Positions 48,001 through 53,392 are shown, counted from the first letter of the stretch. The stretch: DNA of 64,000 nt from Heloderma charlesbogerti (GCA_026122225.1 JANEZZ010000800.1:372001-436000), one strand, 5' to 3'. Numbers and translations are program-made. Notes: generated by a model from the sequence alone, not told the origin.

Positions 48001-49373
48001 ATTCTGAGAAGTGTGAAGTCTAAAGGATGTCTCTGTTCCGAATCACATACTAGGCAGGAAGTGTGAATTAGGCTGGTTTGCTTAAAAATGCAAACCCAAA
48101 TAAGTCCTTCCACATCCTTATTTAAAACTCATTGAAATCAGCAGGATAAATTTATCATTACTTAGTGACATTCATTTTAATGGACTAATCCTGAAAGTCT
48201 GTGTACTCTTACTTGGGAGTAAATATAATTGAACTTGGTGGGATTTTCTTCTGAGTAAACACAGACCAAATCAGGCCACACCTTTCTCCAACGTGGGCCA
48301 TTGTGGGGGGAAAGCTTATATTTGGTTAAAAGGAACAGGTGGTTTTAGTAATTGGTTGCCATGCACCAGCTATTTCAGTGAAACCAGAGGGGCTGTTAGA
48401 CACTTTTTATTTCACGCAAAGAATGATTTTCTGCCATTGTGTATCAGCTCATTTCTTAGGTGAACTGCAGTTCCTCTCAATTTAGGGTGAGGTATGTTGA
48501 AATTATAGCTAGTCCAGACTTGGATGATATAATAAACTATTTACTGCATGGCACACTGTGGACTTGTGGTTGTAACATTGAATGTCTTTGTTAACCTCGG
48601 GGGGAGATTGCTCCAATTATGCTTATGCTCTAATCTCCGGTGGTTGTGTTGTCTTCAGTGCAGTGTATTGGTTTTTCGGTGTTAAAAGCGGGTCAAGGAA
48701 AAGATAGTGATACCCGTTTTGTTTTTGTTTCTCTTTGTGCTCTGCAGGCTATCACTGGGATACCTCTGACTGGATGCCGGACGTCCAACTGCCTGGCATA
48801 CAGGAGTATCCAAATTATGAGGTGATTGAAGAGCCGGCACCCCTGTACACCGATCCAAATTCCATTGATGCAGACTACTACCCTGGAGGTTATGACATTG
48901 AAAGTGACTTTCCCCCTCCACCAGATGACTTCCCAGTGCCTGATGACCTTCCACCATTACCGCCAGAATACAGTGATCAGTTTGACTCGATACAGCAGTC
49001 CAGGGACATGCCTGCTGTAGGTAGTTTGGGGTCCTCTGCGAGGAGCAGGCAAAGGTTCAATCTCAACCAGTACCTTCCCCATCACTATGCTTCAGATGTG
49101 TCGGAACCTCAGAACACAACCAGTGGCGTCTCCAGTACTTACAGAGAACCCTATGGTCCTTACACTGTAGGGTACAGTCGAGACTTTGAAGCACCCCCTG
49201 TAGACAACATGTCCGTGTCTGTGTACGCTTCCACGGCTTCATGCTCTGATGTGTCAGCATGCTGTGAAATGGAGTCTGAGGTCATGATGAGTGACTATGA
49301 GAGTGGAGACGACGGACATTTTGAAGATGTGATCATTCCCCCACTCGATCCTCAGCAGCACACACAAGTCTGA
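6039..49373 (+). CDS. FAT1: FAT1 atypical cadherin, 3' two thirds (20 exons; 5' exons outside window)
   Basis: FAT1 is a very large single-pass cell-surface cadherin that organises cell-cell contact, actin and planar polarity; its tail is known to bind Ena/VASP and PDZ proteins. Twenty exons, all with GT donors and AG acceptors, join to 9444 nt in one open frame (3147 residues plus stop TGA at 49371-49373). Seen in order: cadherin repeats with DxNDN linkers (joined residues 1 to about 2120), a conserved juxtamembrane region (about 2120-2342), EGF1, LamG (about 2395-2550), four EGF modules (the last of calcium-binding type), one hydrophobic span (about 2743-2761), a basic stop-transfer stretch, then a proline-rich tail ending HTQV. 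Mammalian FAT1 is about 4590 residues and ends HTEV, so roughly the first 1440 residues are missing upstream. The giant exon and the tail rule out FAT4 and fit FAT1 better than FAT2 or FAT3. Family identity comes from remembered sequence, not a search. Confidence 0.96.
6720..6930 (+). CDS. FAT1: FAT1 exon (cadherin repeat)
   Basis: 211 nt, entering in phase 0 and leaving one base of a Gly codon. It contains the linker DTNDHAPWF and the start of the next repeat ([18 protein letters not shown]). Acceptor ttattttag ends at 6719; donor gtatat begins at 6931. The correct frame reads [10 protein letters not shown] from 6720; the longer open frame that overlaps it is out of register. Confidence 0.93.
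7590..8000 (-). mobile_element. L2-like LINE 3' end, split by a MITE
   Basis: Left part (7590-7795) has aggaagttccacagctaagg and ctcaaggtctataggccttc; right part (7931-8000) has aaactaactggcaaccagtg. These blocks occur in the same order in antisense L2-type 3' ends, and the MITE at 7796-7930 separates them. Confidence 0.6.
7796..7930. mobile_element. hAT-type MITE (135 bp)
   Basis: Terminal inverted repeats caggggttggcaacttgtag and the reverse of gcaaacattgcccacctctg bracket the element. The interior has the gagccacaactcccacgatc / ccaatggaagttgtag inverted pair common to small squamate MITEs. The flanking 8-mers agree at only 5 of 8 positions, as expected of an old copy. Confidence 0.65.
9356..13423 (+). 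CDS. FAT1: FAT1 giant cadherin exon (4068 nt, about 12-13 repeats)
   Basis: One 4068-nt exon encodes joined residues 163 to 1518. It spans thirteen inter-repeat linkers. Eight are canonical or near-canonical calcium linkers (for example DENDNAP, DINDCPP, DINDNPP, DLNDNPP, DVNDNTP, DTNDNQP, DVNDNPP). Five are degenerate: [33 protein letters not shown] and SPDIRLPKF. The acceptor is an unusually long T-run plus aaacag ending at 9355, and the donor gtaaat begins at 13424. An exon of this size in the middle of the cadherin region is a hallmark of FAT1, FAT2 and FAT3 genes. The ATG at 9448 is an internal Met, not a start codon. Confidence 0.97.
13424..14387 (+). other. FAT1: Intron of FAT1, no feature seen
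   Basis: 964-bp intron with GT-AG ends. A G-rich stretch near 13805 is the only compositional oddity. Confidence 0.75.
14388..14584 (+). CDS. FAT1: FAT1 exon (cadherin repeat)
   Basis: 197 nt, joined residues 1519-1584. It completes a split Gly codon with the giant exon ([10 protein letters not shown]) and ends phase 0 after [10 protein letters not shown], a linker. Acceptor tgtttag ends at 14387; donor gtacta begins at 14585. Confidence 0.95.
15069..15159. repeat. Paired (CA)n microsatellites
   Basis: Two CA tracts, 15069-15098 and 15131-15159, separated by 32 bp including a CpG-rich gcgcgcccgcgc patch. Confidence 0.95.
15366..15519 (+). CDS. FAT1: FAT1 exon (cadherin repeat, first half)
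   Basis: 154 nt starting [15 protein letters not shown] and ending GPETG with one base of Gly. It contains the ATDADIRSN calcium-site stretch. Acceptor cttttag ends at 15365; donor gtagta begins at 15520. It is too short to stand out as an open frame and was found from the FAT1 reading. Confidence 0.93.
15540..16030. repeat. GC-rich island of unknown identity within an intron
   Basis: About 490 bp much richer in G and C than the surrounding intron, with sharp edges near 15540 and 16020. Open frames on both strands look incidental. The ends show weak inverted similarity (gcacaatactaaccctcc against the reverse of cagggttgttctgcc), which suggests an insertion, but I could not establish a target duplication. 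Confidence 0.4.
16168..16230. repeat. Fragment of a common squamate MITE
   Basis: The motif cttatgcatatttgcttaga and cacagtgttcagtgggcgt resembles the widely dispersed short element whose ends read CAATCCTATGCA and ACTCAGAAGTAAGTCC. A second fragment lies near 48205-48270. Confidence 0.45.
16456..17106. mobile_element. Non-autonomous hAT element with palindrome array (651 bp)
   Basis: A perfect 8-bp target duplication GGCATTAG flanks it (16448-16455 and 17107-17114). The ends TAGGGATGGCGGAGAAATC and the reverse of the right end, TAGGGGTGGACGGATCAC, are imperfect inverted repeats of hAT type. No transposase frame is present. The core holds three near-palindromic units (16699-16730, 16793-16824, 16869-16900) and a further palindrome (16746-16778). 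The outer 60 bp match the elements at 51328 and 60443. Confidence 0.88.
16699..16900. repeat. Tandem array of near-palindromes
   Basis: Three copies of a 32-bp near-palindrome beginning gataggctacgtaa, spaced 94 and 76 bp apart, alternate with a gacgcaaatggcgtc motif. The first copy of that motif pairs with an inverted partner to make a 33-bp palindrome (16746-16778). Confidence 0.9.
17942..18175 (+). CDS. FAT1: FAT1 exon (cadherin repeats)
   Basis: 234 nt, phase 1 to 1, reading [13 protein letters not shown] through the linker DVNDNAPEF to ATDADAG. Acceptor tttatag ends at 17941; donor gtatga begins at 18176. Its length is a multiple of three with equal phases, so skipping would keep frame. 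Confidence 0.95.
18511..18772. mobile_element. hAT-type MITE with perfect hairpin (262 bp)
   Basis: The target duplication CCCTAGGG is exact (18503-18510 and 18773-18780). The terminal inverted repeats are cagcggtaggcaacctg and the reverse of the right end, cacaggtaggcaacatg. Inside is a perfect 20-bp stem (18620-18639 and 18646-18665, 6-nt loop) and a perfect 22-bp palindrome at 18738-18759. No transposase is present. Confidence 0.88.
18620..18665 (+). repeat. Perfect 20-bp stem with 6-nt loop
   Basis: Arms 18620-18639 and 18646-18665 are exact reverse complements (aaaagggtcaaatttagctt on the left). The hairpin lies in a FAT1 intron and will be transcribed. Confidence 0.95.
19221..19610 (+). 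CDS. FAT1: FAT1 exon (cadherin repeats)
   Basis: 390 nt, phase 1 to 1, reading [16 protein letters not shown] through the linker [11 protein letters not shown] to SIDSKTG. Acceptor ttaattgcag ends at 19220; donor gtaatc begins at 19611. Confidence 0.95.
20744..21152. mobile_element. Foldback element with long imperfect arms (about 0.4 kb)
   Basis: The left arm (about 20744-20930) and right arm (about 20965-21152) are imperfect inverted repeats. Paired blocks include gttcttctaatcacacatag against gttcttccaatcacatatag, ggccccaattta against ggccccaatttg and catcccaaaattt against catcccaaaattc. A T-rich spacer separates them. No protein-coding content is convincing; the open frame across it follows from the repeat. 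Family and target duplication could not be determined. Confidence 0.7.
21429..21643 (+). CDS. FAT1: FAT1 exon (cadherin repeats)
   Basis: 215 nt, phase 1 to 0, reading [18 protein letters not shown], linker DINDNTPVF, to EQSVIL. Acceptor tcttctag ends at 21428; donor gtatgt begins at 21644. Confidence 0.95.
22009..22146 (+). CDS. FAT1: FAT1 exon (cadherin repeat)
   Basis: 138 nt, phase 0 to 0, reading [17 protein letters not shown] to LLDREM. Acceptor cttctag ends at 22008; donor gtaagc begins at 22147. Confidence 0.94.
22689..22766. repeat. Short direct repeat, 26 bp spaced by 52 bp
   Basis: tgtgcgcatttttgaaatgt and tgtgcacatttttgaaatgt, each followed by actcat, occur at 22689 and 22741. 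It may be part of an unrecognised interspersed repeat. Confidence 0.6.
23205..23348 (+). CDS. FAT1: FAT1 exon (cadherin repeat and linker)
   Basis: 144 nt, phase 0 to 0, reading [18 protein letters not shown], linker DVNDNPPVF, to NYSVIIQ. Acceptor attcttaag ends at 23204; donor gtaatg begins at 23349. Confidence 0.95.
23430..23640 (+). mobile_element. L2-like LINE ORF2 fragment
   Basis: The + strand carries decayed codons for the block downstream of the reverse transcriptase (a GWM-NKLxLNP-type segment), as in other L2-clade LINEs, with frameshifts and stops. It is short and isolated in a FAT1 intron. Confidence 0.5.
23649..26027 (+). other. FAT1: Intron of FAT1, largely featureless
   Basis: Apart from a (CA)n tract at 24066-24093 I see nothing supportable in this part of the 2.7-kb intron. 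Confidence 0.7.
24066..24093. repeat. (CA)n microsatellite
   Basis: Fourteen uninterrupted AC units followed by gcatgca. Confidence 0.95.
26028..26225 (+). CDS. FAT1: FAT1 exon (cadherin repeat)
   Basis: 198 nt, phase 0 to 0, reading [18 protein letters not shown] to KDHYFLHIK. It is not prominent as an open frame and was found by following the FAT1 protein from the preceding exon. Acceptor ctttaatag ends at 26027; donor gtataa begins at 26226. Confidence 0.93.
26226..28134 (+). other. FAT1: Intron of FAT1, no feature seen
   Basis: 1.9-kb GT-AG intron. Short open frames here show no family similarity that I recognise and no recognisable repeat. Confidence 0.7.
28135..28936 (+). CDS. FAT1: FAT1 exon (last cadherin repeats and juxtamembrane region)
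   Basis: 802 nt, joined residues 2076-2342. It begins [11 protein letters not shown], includes the last degenerate linker ([13 protein letters not shown]) and final cadherin repeat, then the conserved FAT region with [16 protein letters not shown] and the cysteines of [14 protein letters not shown]. It ends at CLCQ with one base of a codon completed by the first EGF exon. Acceptor ctactag ends at 28134; donor gtaaag begins at 28937. Confidence 0.96.
29019..29250 (-). mobile_element. MIR-like tRNA SINE, nearly complete
   Basis: On the minus strand it begins gagagccagtgtggtgtag (tRNA-like box A region). It continues through a box B-like gtttaagtccc and the core gggccagtcactgactctc, and ends with a LINE-derived tail aggcgggatataaatataa plus a trinucleotide run. 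This is the common CORE-SINE of squamates, related to mammalian MIR, and it is well preserved. Confidence 0.8.
29842..29973 (+). CDS. FAT1: FAT1 exon (EGF module 1)
   Basis: 132 nt, phase 1 to 1, encoding one EGF-like module with six cysteines: [19 protein letters not shown], then CVC and QCPG. Acceptor attttgcag ends at 29841; donor gtaaga begins at 29974. Symmetric phase and one-domain content are typical of EGF exons. Confidence 0.94.
30078..30241 (+). CDS. FAT1: FAT1 exon (start of laminin G domain)
   Basis: 164 nt, phase 1 to 0, reading [12 protein letters not shown] through [19 protein letters not shown] to GTDYSILE. This is the first part of the LamG beta-sandwich. Acceptor tgtttaag ends at 30077; donor gtatgt begins at 30242. 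Confidence 0.94.
30962..31097. mobile_element. hAT-type MITE (136 bp)
   Basis: The flanking 8-mers ccatatag and ctatatag agree at 7 of 8 positions. The terminal repeats (cagccatagacaactggg and the reverse of the right end, caaggttaggcaacctag) are diverged. The interior has the cgactcccataatgcc / ggcttatgggagttgcagt inverted pair typical of small squamate MITEs. Confidence 0.75.
31343..31805 (+). CDS. FAT1: FAT1 exon (laminin G domain, start of EGF2)
   Basis: 463 nt, phase 0 to 1, joined residues 2442-2595. It carries the rest of LamG ([45 protein letters not shown]) and the first half of an EGF module ([14 protein letters not shown]). Acceptor tttgcttag ends at 31342; donor gtaatt begins at 31806. 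A decayed partial copy of this exon lies at 33009-33204. Confidence 0.96.
32141..32294 (+). CDS. FAT1: FAT1 exon (EGF2 end, EGF3)
   Basis: 154 nt, phase 1 to 2, reading [15 protein letters not shown], then [14 protein letters not shown] and [10 protein letters not shown]. The Arg codon is split with the next exon. Acceptor ttcattgcag ends at 32140; donor gtatgg begins at 32295. Confidence 0.94.
32773..32883 (+). CDS. FAT1: FAT1 exon (EGF4)
   Basis: 111 nt, phase 2 to 2, reading [18 protein letters not shown] to [11 protein letters not shown]. Acceptor ttttctag ends at 32772. The donor gttggt at 32884 is weaker than the others in this gene but is the only GT that keeps frame. Confidence 0.92.
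33009..33204 (+). pseudogene. Decayed partial copy of the FAT1 LamG exon
   Basis: The sequence aligns to FAT1 exon 31343-31805 from its AG acceptor (31341) to about 31560. The first 58 nt match at roughly 79%. The block gagcattcagatca and a 26-nt block starting ctaaggacactgaacctag (33165 region) are exact. A 9-nt deletion near 33067, other indels and an in-frame TGA stop it coding. It sits in the intron after the EGF4 exon, same orientation, 1.6 kb downstream of its source. Whether it arose by tandem duplication or otherwise is not clear from the flanks. Confidence 0.85.
34090..35560 (+). mobile_element. L2-like LINE, degraded, internally deleted
   Basis: Fragments of the ORF2 middle (about 34100-34290, a KEYLAT-VMIS and LSTLQMK-type block aligning to the KEYYAAS and ARHFADKI blocks of the copy at 54281-57235) and of the ORF2 C-terminus (34700-35300, [17 protein letters not shown]) are in order on the + strand. 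They are followed by a 3' UTR ending ttcaaataaaataaata. The reverse-transcriptase core between them is missing. Confidence 0.65.
35878..36506 (+). CDS. FAT1: FAT1 exon (calcium-binding EGF5, transmembrane, tail start)
   Basis: 629 nt, phase 2 to 1, joined residues 2684-2893. It reads a cbEGF ([28 protein letters not shown]), an extracellular stalk, one hydrophobic span at about 36050-36112 ([18 protein letters not shown]), then a basic stop-transfer stretch ([10 protein letters not shown]). The tail includes [18 protein letters not shown], repeated [15 protein letters not shown] motifs and a [11 protein letters not shown] proline run suited to EVH1/SH3 binding. Acceptor cttacag ends at 35877; donor gtaagc begins at 36507. 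Confidence 0.96.
36507..37741 (+). other. FAT1: Intron of FAT1
   Basis: 1.2-kb intron. Around 37385-37415 there is a short inverted pair (cttaggtttgg / ccaaacctaag) at the centre of a GC-rich, possibly foldback, segment; otherwise nothing seen. Confidence 0.6.
37742..37879 (+). CDS. FAT1: FAT1 exon (cytoplasmic tail)
   Basis: 138 nt, phase 1 to 1, reading [18 protein letters not shown] to [11 protein letters not shown]. Acceptor tattttag ends at 37741; donor gtaggt begins at 37880. Equal phases mean it could be skipped without breaking the frame; the sequence gives no evidence that it is. Confidence 0.95.
39904..40233. mobile_element. hAT-type MITE (330 bp)
   Basis: The left end caggggtggagaatgtct and the reverse of the right end, caggggtgcagaacctcag, are imperfect inverted repeats starting CAGGGGTG. 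No transposase is present. The flanking 8-mers do not match convincingly (3 of 8), so the boundaries rest on the inverted ends. Confidence 0.6.
41389..41461. repeat. Two-copy tandem repeat (about 38 bp)
   Basis: acaacggggctttggcactt and acaatggggcttttgtgcta, each followed by a ctaaaaataa block, are adjacent direct repeats. Confidence 0.8.
41854..42123 (+). pseudogene. DIRS gag-like remnant with CxxC-type finger
   Basis: The frame reads [18 protein letters not shown] and then [12 protein letters not shown], the paired-cysteine/histidine block characteristic of vertebrate DIRS gag proteins. The flanking frame is broken downstream. Confidence 0.7.
43068..44024 (+). pseudogene. DIRS tyrosine recombinase, frameshifted and mutated
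   Basis: Three overlapping frames give a complete recombinase order. An N-terminal core-binding segment reads [12 protein letters not shown] and [17 protein letters not shown]. The first catalytic Arg block is [16 protein letters not shown]. The C-terminal block is [10 protein letters not shown], and the nucleophile region is VRHYKLDV. At least two frameshifts and stops break it. In the C-terminal HxxR box the His is replaced by Arg (ARSTRG near 43845), so even a mended frame would lack a catalytic residue. The Tyr is retained. Confidence 0.8.
44100..44355. repeat. Inverted repeat at the right end of the DIRS element
   Basis: cttcaagtggtcatctgtgc at 44128 onward and its reverse complement at about 44325-44351 (gcacagatgaccacttgaa) form a second, nearer inverted pair. 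It belongs to the DIRS right end. Confidence 0.8.
44462..44601. mobile_element. hAT-type MITE (140 bp)
   Basis: Terminal inverted repeats are catccttccccaatctggtg and the reverse of cacctggttggggaaggctg, a very common squamate MITE. The interior has the actacaactcccagcatttc block. The flanking 8-mers match at only 4 of 8. A half-copy of the same family lies at 57247-57306. Confidence 0.75.
44637..44882 (+). mobile_element. MIR-like tRNA SINE (older copy)
   Basis: It starts gagagctggtgtggtgtcgtg, has a box B-like tctctggtttaaaactcac, and ends with a LINE-derived tail and a (CAG)n-like run. It is more diverged than the copy at 29019. Confidence 0.65.
46001..46362. mobile_element. hAT-type MITE (362 bp)
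   Basis: The left end cagggctggcgtcaaaagg and the reverse of the right end, cagtgccggctctaggttt, are inverted repeats. The flanking 8-mers tatacatc and tgcacatc agree at 6 of 8. The interior is GC-rich and non-coding. Confidence 0.7.
48748..49373 (+). CDS. FAT1: FAT1 terminal coding exon (tail end and PDZ ligand)
   Basis: 626 coding nt, beginning [16 protein letters not shown] after a split Gly. It holds [12 protein letters not shown], proline-rich FPPPPDDFP and LPPLPPEYS motifs, [11 protein letters not shown], an acidic/Ser segment ([18 protein letters not shown]) and the C-terminal HTQV, a class I PDZ ligand. Stop TGA is at 49371-49373. Acceptor ctctgcag ends at 48747. The preceding intron is 10.9 kb. 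Confidence 0.97.
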
Positions 49374-49384
49374 CACTCTTCCTC

Positions 49385-49390
49385 AATAAA
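49385..49390 (+). promoter_or_regulatory. Poly(A) signal AATAAA, stop-proximal
   Basis: AATAAA lies 12 nt after the stop codon. Use here would leave almost no 3' UTR, so it is probably minor. Confidence 0.35.
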
Positions 49391-49652
49391 AGTGCCTGGA
49401 TGTTAATGAACTAAAAAAAAGGGGGGATTTTAGAGAAATATTGGAGAGCTTATTTTTTTTGTTCGCAGCAGTGCTTGAGCGCTTTTGTTTCAGTGAGCTA
49501 AAACTGGCATGGCTGCACTGGATCATGCAGCTCATTTCAACATATTAACCTATTTTCCATTTCCTCACCTGCGGTTTGACTGGTCACAGGTCTCCCATTG
49601 GCTGTGCCATTCCCAAAAGTGTTTTTTGTATTTCCATTGTCTATGTTAAAGA

Positions 49653-49658
49653 AATAAA
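49653..49658 (+). promoter_or_regulatory. Poly(A) signal AATAAA, intermediate
   Basis: Canonical hexamer 280 nt after the stop, followed by an A-rich then T-rich stretch. It would give a short 3' UTR isoform. Confidence 0.4.
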
Positions 49659-50216
49659 GCAAAAACAAATACCATTTCATCATTTTAGCATGATAAATGT
49701 ATTTATATCGTTTGAAAACGAATCATTTTTTCTTATCTCTTTTTTGTAAATTTTATGTACAGTTTTGATTTCAATAATTTTAACTAGATTTTTGTAGATA
49801 ATTTCCTAATTTGATTTCCACTTATTTTAGTGGTGTTTAGTGTGCCATTAAACCAACACACCCTGGGTTTTATTACATTCAGGAATTCACCGTATCTTTG
49901 TTTGTTCCCGCAGATGTTTTACATTTCATTATAGATTCAAGTGTAATCATGCATTTCCAAGTGTACATAACTTCCAGTTGTAAAAGATACCTGATGGTTT
50001 CTAAGCAAGAAACGTGGAAATGTCTTACATGGGTTTCTGTACTCTAGAACAGTATACATTTTTCCTTTCTTGAAAAGTGTGTTGGGGGCCCACTGCATAC
50101 CTGTTTAGAACCAAAACCATCTTGGCACATTTTTTATAGTGTCTGTATATTTGTGATGCAATGGTCTTGTAAAGGTTTTTACTGAAATCTACCATTAGCC
50201 AGTCTTTCTTACTGAC

Positions 50217-50233
50217 AATAAATTATTAATAAA
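50217..50233 (+). promoter_or_regulatory. Distal paired poly(A) signals
   Basis: Two overlapping-range AATAAA hexamers (50217-50222 and 50228-50233) followed within 15 nt by a T/G-rich stretch. This is the best candidate for the main FAT1 cleavage site, about 50250. Confidence 0.6.
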
Positions 50234-50284
50234 ATACTTTTGCTTTGTTTTCTGTATCTATCTTACATCTATTCTACAGGTTTA

Positions 50285-50690
50285 GGGTGCAATCTCTGAA
50301 CTCGGAGGCAGCTGACTATCTAATGCAGGGTGAGTGGAGCGCGGATGAGATCCCTTCCTCTGCACTCCAGCTGCCCTGCATTTGCTGCTAGACAGCTGAT
50401 TTTGGATGTCTAGGTGGGGATGTTGGAGCCAAGTAAGGGAAGCCGCACAGCGCGTAGGAGGCGTCATAACAACCCTTCTGCGGTCCCCTCCCTGCCCCTG
50501 GGAACACCCCCTCTTCACCCGCTCCACGCTGCAGTTGCAAGCACAGAGATGGGAAGAACTGTGCTGTCTACAAGGGGGAGGGGAGCACAGTTTCTGAGAA
50601 GCAAGCTTGCAGCCCTCCAAGCTTGGTTCCCAGAAACCAAAAAATCCTATGGCCATCCAGACACTGTTTATGGGCCACAGGATCGCTCTC
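50285..50690 (-). mobile_element. TTA-flanked MITE, member 1 (406 bp)
   Basis: It is flanked by TTA on both sides (50282-50284 and 50691-50693). Its left end starts gggtgcaatctctgaactcg. Its reverse-complemented right end (gagagcgatcctgtggcccat, then ctggatggccataggat) matches the left end of the element at 61238, so the two are one family in opposite orientation. A TTA duplication fits PIF/Harbinger-type targeting; no transposase is present. Confidence 0.7.
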
Positions 50691-50699
50691 TTAATTTGC

Positions 50700-51320
50700 A
50701 GACATTGTGCAAATAAATGTTCCTTAAACTATGTGCCACGTGTCCACCAGGTGGCAATGTGAGCCTACTTAATTGTTTAAAATCAGACACACTGATCTGG
50801 AGAACACAAAGAGACTGATACTATATTTAAGAATAAGCATGAAATATCAAATGACATTTATTTTCAATGCACTGGCTTGGCTTCTGCTGTTGTAATTTGC
50901 TTTGTTTTCCTTCCAGAGTGTAATTGTATGCAATAGTTACTTAGAGGATCACCAAGATATTTGGCAATTGTAATGTTTCCTATAATCCTATGATTCCTTT
51001 CAATTGCTGCTAGTGCTTTGCATTAGGATTTTAGTTTATTTAGCGCCTGTGATGCAGTTCTGCAGTTAGATGGTGAAGAACCTCAGTGTTGTTGAAATTC
51101 TAGTGAAAACATAATTGTGTTTATCATTCATATAATGCTTTAAGCATCTAATGAGGTCAGCCACAAGAAATTGTACCCAAGCAAATAAGTGTTAAGGCCT
51201 CAGGATGGAATATGCCAAGCATTTGCTAAGGTCATTACTCTCTCACTATAAAAACATAATGCTAGTTTTCTATGAGAGATGCACCACTGTGTAATTTTAG
51301 GAATGCATTTAAGTGTCTTG
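50700..51320. other. Intergenic, no feature seen
   Basis: AT-rich sequence downstream of FAT1 with no frame, repeat or structure I can support. Confidence 0.6.
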
Positions 51321-51327
51321 CTGGTAT

Positions 51328-51706
51328 TAGGGATGTTGCAGAAATCAGCAACAGATTCAAATGAGCTTGGTTTTTTATTAATCTGGCTTGTGGACTGGCT
51401 TTTTCTGAGTCACACGAATTCCACAGACTCATGGACCAGTTTTTCAGTTTGGGGGAAGGGAAGGGTTGTTCTAATTCGCATTAGTGCAAATCCACATTAG
51501 TGCTAATTTACATTAACTAATGTGCATTAGCGTTAATGCATGTATGCACTAATGCACATTACCTAATGCACGCTAATGTGAATTAACGCAAATTGAGCGA
51601 AATTCTGGTTTAAAAAATCTGATTCTGCGCAGATGACGGAATGAAAAATTCCTGGCAATCTGCGAAACACAGGCGGAACAGATTTAATAAATTCCATGCA
51701 ACCCTA
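51328..51706. mobile_element. Non-autonomous hAT element with CATTAG-rich foldback core (379 bp)
   Basis: The ends TAGGGATGTTGCAGAAATC and the reverse of the right end, TAGGGTTGCATGGAATTT, are hAT-like. The flanks gctggtat and gctgtcat agree at 6 of 8. The first 60 bp match those of the element at 16456 and the right end of that at 60443. The core (about 51473-51600) is an unrelated run of cattag/ctaatg words that folds back on itself. Confidence 0.75.
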
Positions 51707-51714
51707 GCTGTCAT

Positions 51715-53070
51715 ATTATGAAGTTTCACAGTTTCATCACAAATTGTTTATTGTTCCAGTTAATTTCAAAGGGTACATACCGCAGTATGTTACCCACCCC
51801 CTCCACTGAAAAGAAAAGATGGCTGAAAGTCAGGAACGATCATATACTGAGATAATGTAGGTGATGCACTTGTATCGCTCAAAAAGTATGATACAAGTTA
51901 TTTGTTGTTGTTCTGCAGAATTTTTTTGACAGTATGAGATAAATCATATCTCCCCTTTGCCAAAAGAACAAGAGCCATATTTCTAACAACAGTTCCAGGT
52001 TGTACTGCTTACAGAAACGTTGGACAACTGTGACTGACTTCTTTGGCTGGGATTCAAAAGACCATGGAAATAGCACCATTCACCAAAGGATGTTGGGACT
52101 TGCCTTTCTTCAACAATAAAGCAGCTACTCCAACCCCTTTTGAAAGGCGGGGGGGGGGAGGTGTTCAAGAGCAGTTTATGATTTGGTATAGAAGACTGCT
52201 GTGTTCAATACTGCTAAAAAAGGGGGGGGGCAAATTCTGCTATGGAACTCTGAAATGTGTTTTTGTGGCACAATCTTATACAGAGTTGAGTGTAGTTACG
52301 CCTGTCAGTGGGCTTAAGCATGTTTAACCCTGTGTTTGGTTGTGACCTTGGAGGATTGCCTTTACACAACTGGCATGGAACACTTGACAGTCCAAAGTTT
52401 ACATTAAATATACGTGCCGAGCACATTCAAGAGGTATGCAAACTCTTGATGTACATCTTTTTTTCTCTGAACTTTGGGCATAGTAACTATAAATTTTTAG
52501 TTTTGCTTGTGCTTTAATGCTAATTTGATTATGGCATAGAAGTTTTCTACAGAGATAACATAATGTGGAGCTTTACTGCCTTTTGGGAGAATCTTGGATA
52601 TCAATGGGCAAGTCTGATTCTTCATGTTGATGAAGTTTGGTTGCCAGCTATATATACCAATGCAAGCACTTACTTATAATACAAAATTGATTTATCCTGT
52701 GCTTTTACATCTCTGCCTTGACCTGACGCAACTTATTTATTAGAAATTACAGTAATGAGATTCACTCAAATACTAGTCTGCTCCCCAACCTCATCATCAA
52801 CACTTTCTATACGTTACTTTTGTGTGTGACAAAGAAAAGTACACACTGTTGGTGTTACAAGATGAAGCTCACCTTTGGGATTCAATAGGAGATTTAAAGT
52901 TTTGATGTATTTCCCCACCAATGGAACCATTGTGAGTTCTTGAAGCTCCGCACTTGGAATACATTCCATCAAAACAAGCTTCTGTACCAGAAAACATGCT
53001 AGTGCTGGTCACAGATGACAGCCTTCTTGTGGTTTGGACATAAGCATTGAAGTGATCAAGTGAATGTTTG
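51715..53070. other. Intergenic, no feature seen
   Basis: Apart from G-runs near 52150 and 52222 I see nothing to support here. In mammals the gene following FAT1 on this side is MTNR1A; no melatonin-receptor exon is visible in the window. Confidence 0.55.
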
Positions 53071-53076
53071 AGGCAG

Positions 53077-53392
53077 CTACAGAATGGTCAGGAAATCAAC
53101 CCTGACTGCTCATTGGAAGGACAGATACTGAAGCTGAAGCTCAAATATTTTGGCCACCTAATGTGAAGAGAAAACTCCCTGGAATAGACCCTGATGCTGG
53201 GAAGGATTGAAGGCAAAAGGAGAAGGGGACAGCAGAGGATGAAATGGCTAGATAGCATCACTGATGCAATGAATATGAACTTGAGCATAGGCCGGGAGAG
53301 AGCAGAGGACAGGAAGGCCTGGCGTGCTATGGTCCATGGGGTCATGAAGAGTCGGACACGACTGAATGACTGAACAACAACAACAACAGAAC
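53077..53392 (+). mobile_element. BovB (RTE clade) LINE 3' end
   Basis: Reading from about 53094, the + strand encodes the BovB ORF2 C-terminus (EINPDCSLEG, LKLKLKYFGHLM, then RRRGQQRMKWLDSI, AWRAMVHGV and KSRTRLND). Two in-frame stops break it. It ends in the gactgaatgactgaacaac tail and a CAA repeat. BovB is characteristic of squamates and, by horizontal transfer, ruminants. Confidence 0.92.

Larger units (their letters stand above)
37880..48747 (+). other. FAT1: 10.9-kb intron between cytoplasmic-tail exons
   Basis: Largest intron in the window, GT-AG. It holds a DIRS element, several hAT MITEs, a SINE and a tandem duplication, listed separately. Stretches 37880-39060, 44890-45990 and 46740-48100 show nothing supportable. 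I could not identify any conserved cassette exon. Confidence 0.75.
49374..50250 (+). other. FAT1: FAT1 3' untranslated region
   Basis: AT-rich, non-coding sequence after the stop, running to the AATAAA cluster at 50217-50233 and a T/G-rich downstream stretch. The extent is inferred from those signals and from the repeat that begins at 50285; no transcript evidence is available. Confidence 0.7.

Noticed and set aside
47812..48060. A possible hAT element beginning tagagatgggcagatcag
   Set aside because: No inverted partner end or matching 8-bp flank was found within 1 kb; at best it is a truncated fragment.
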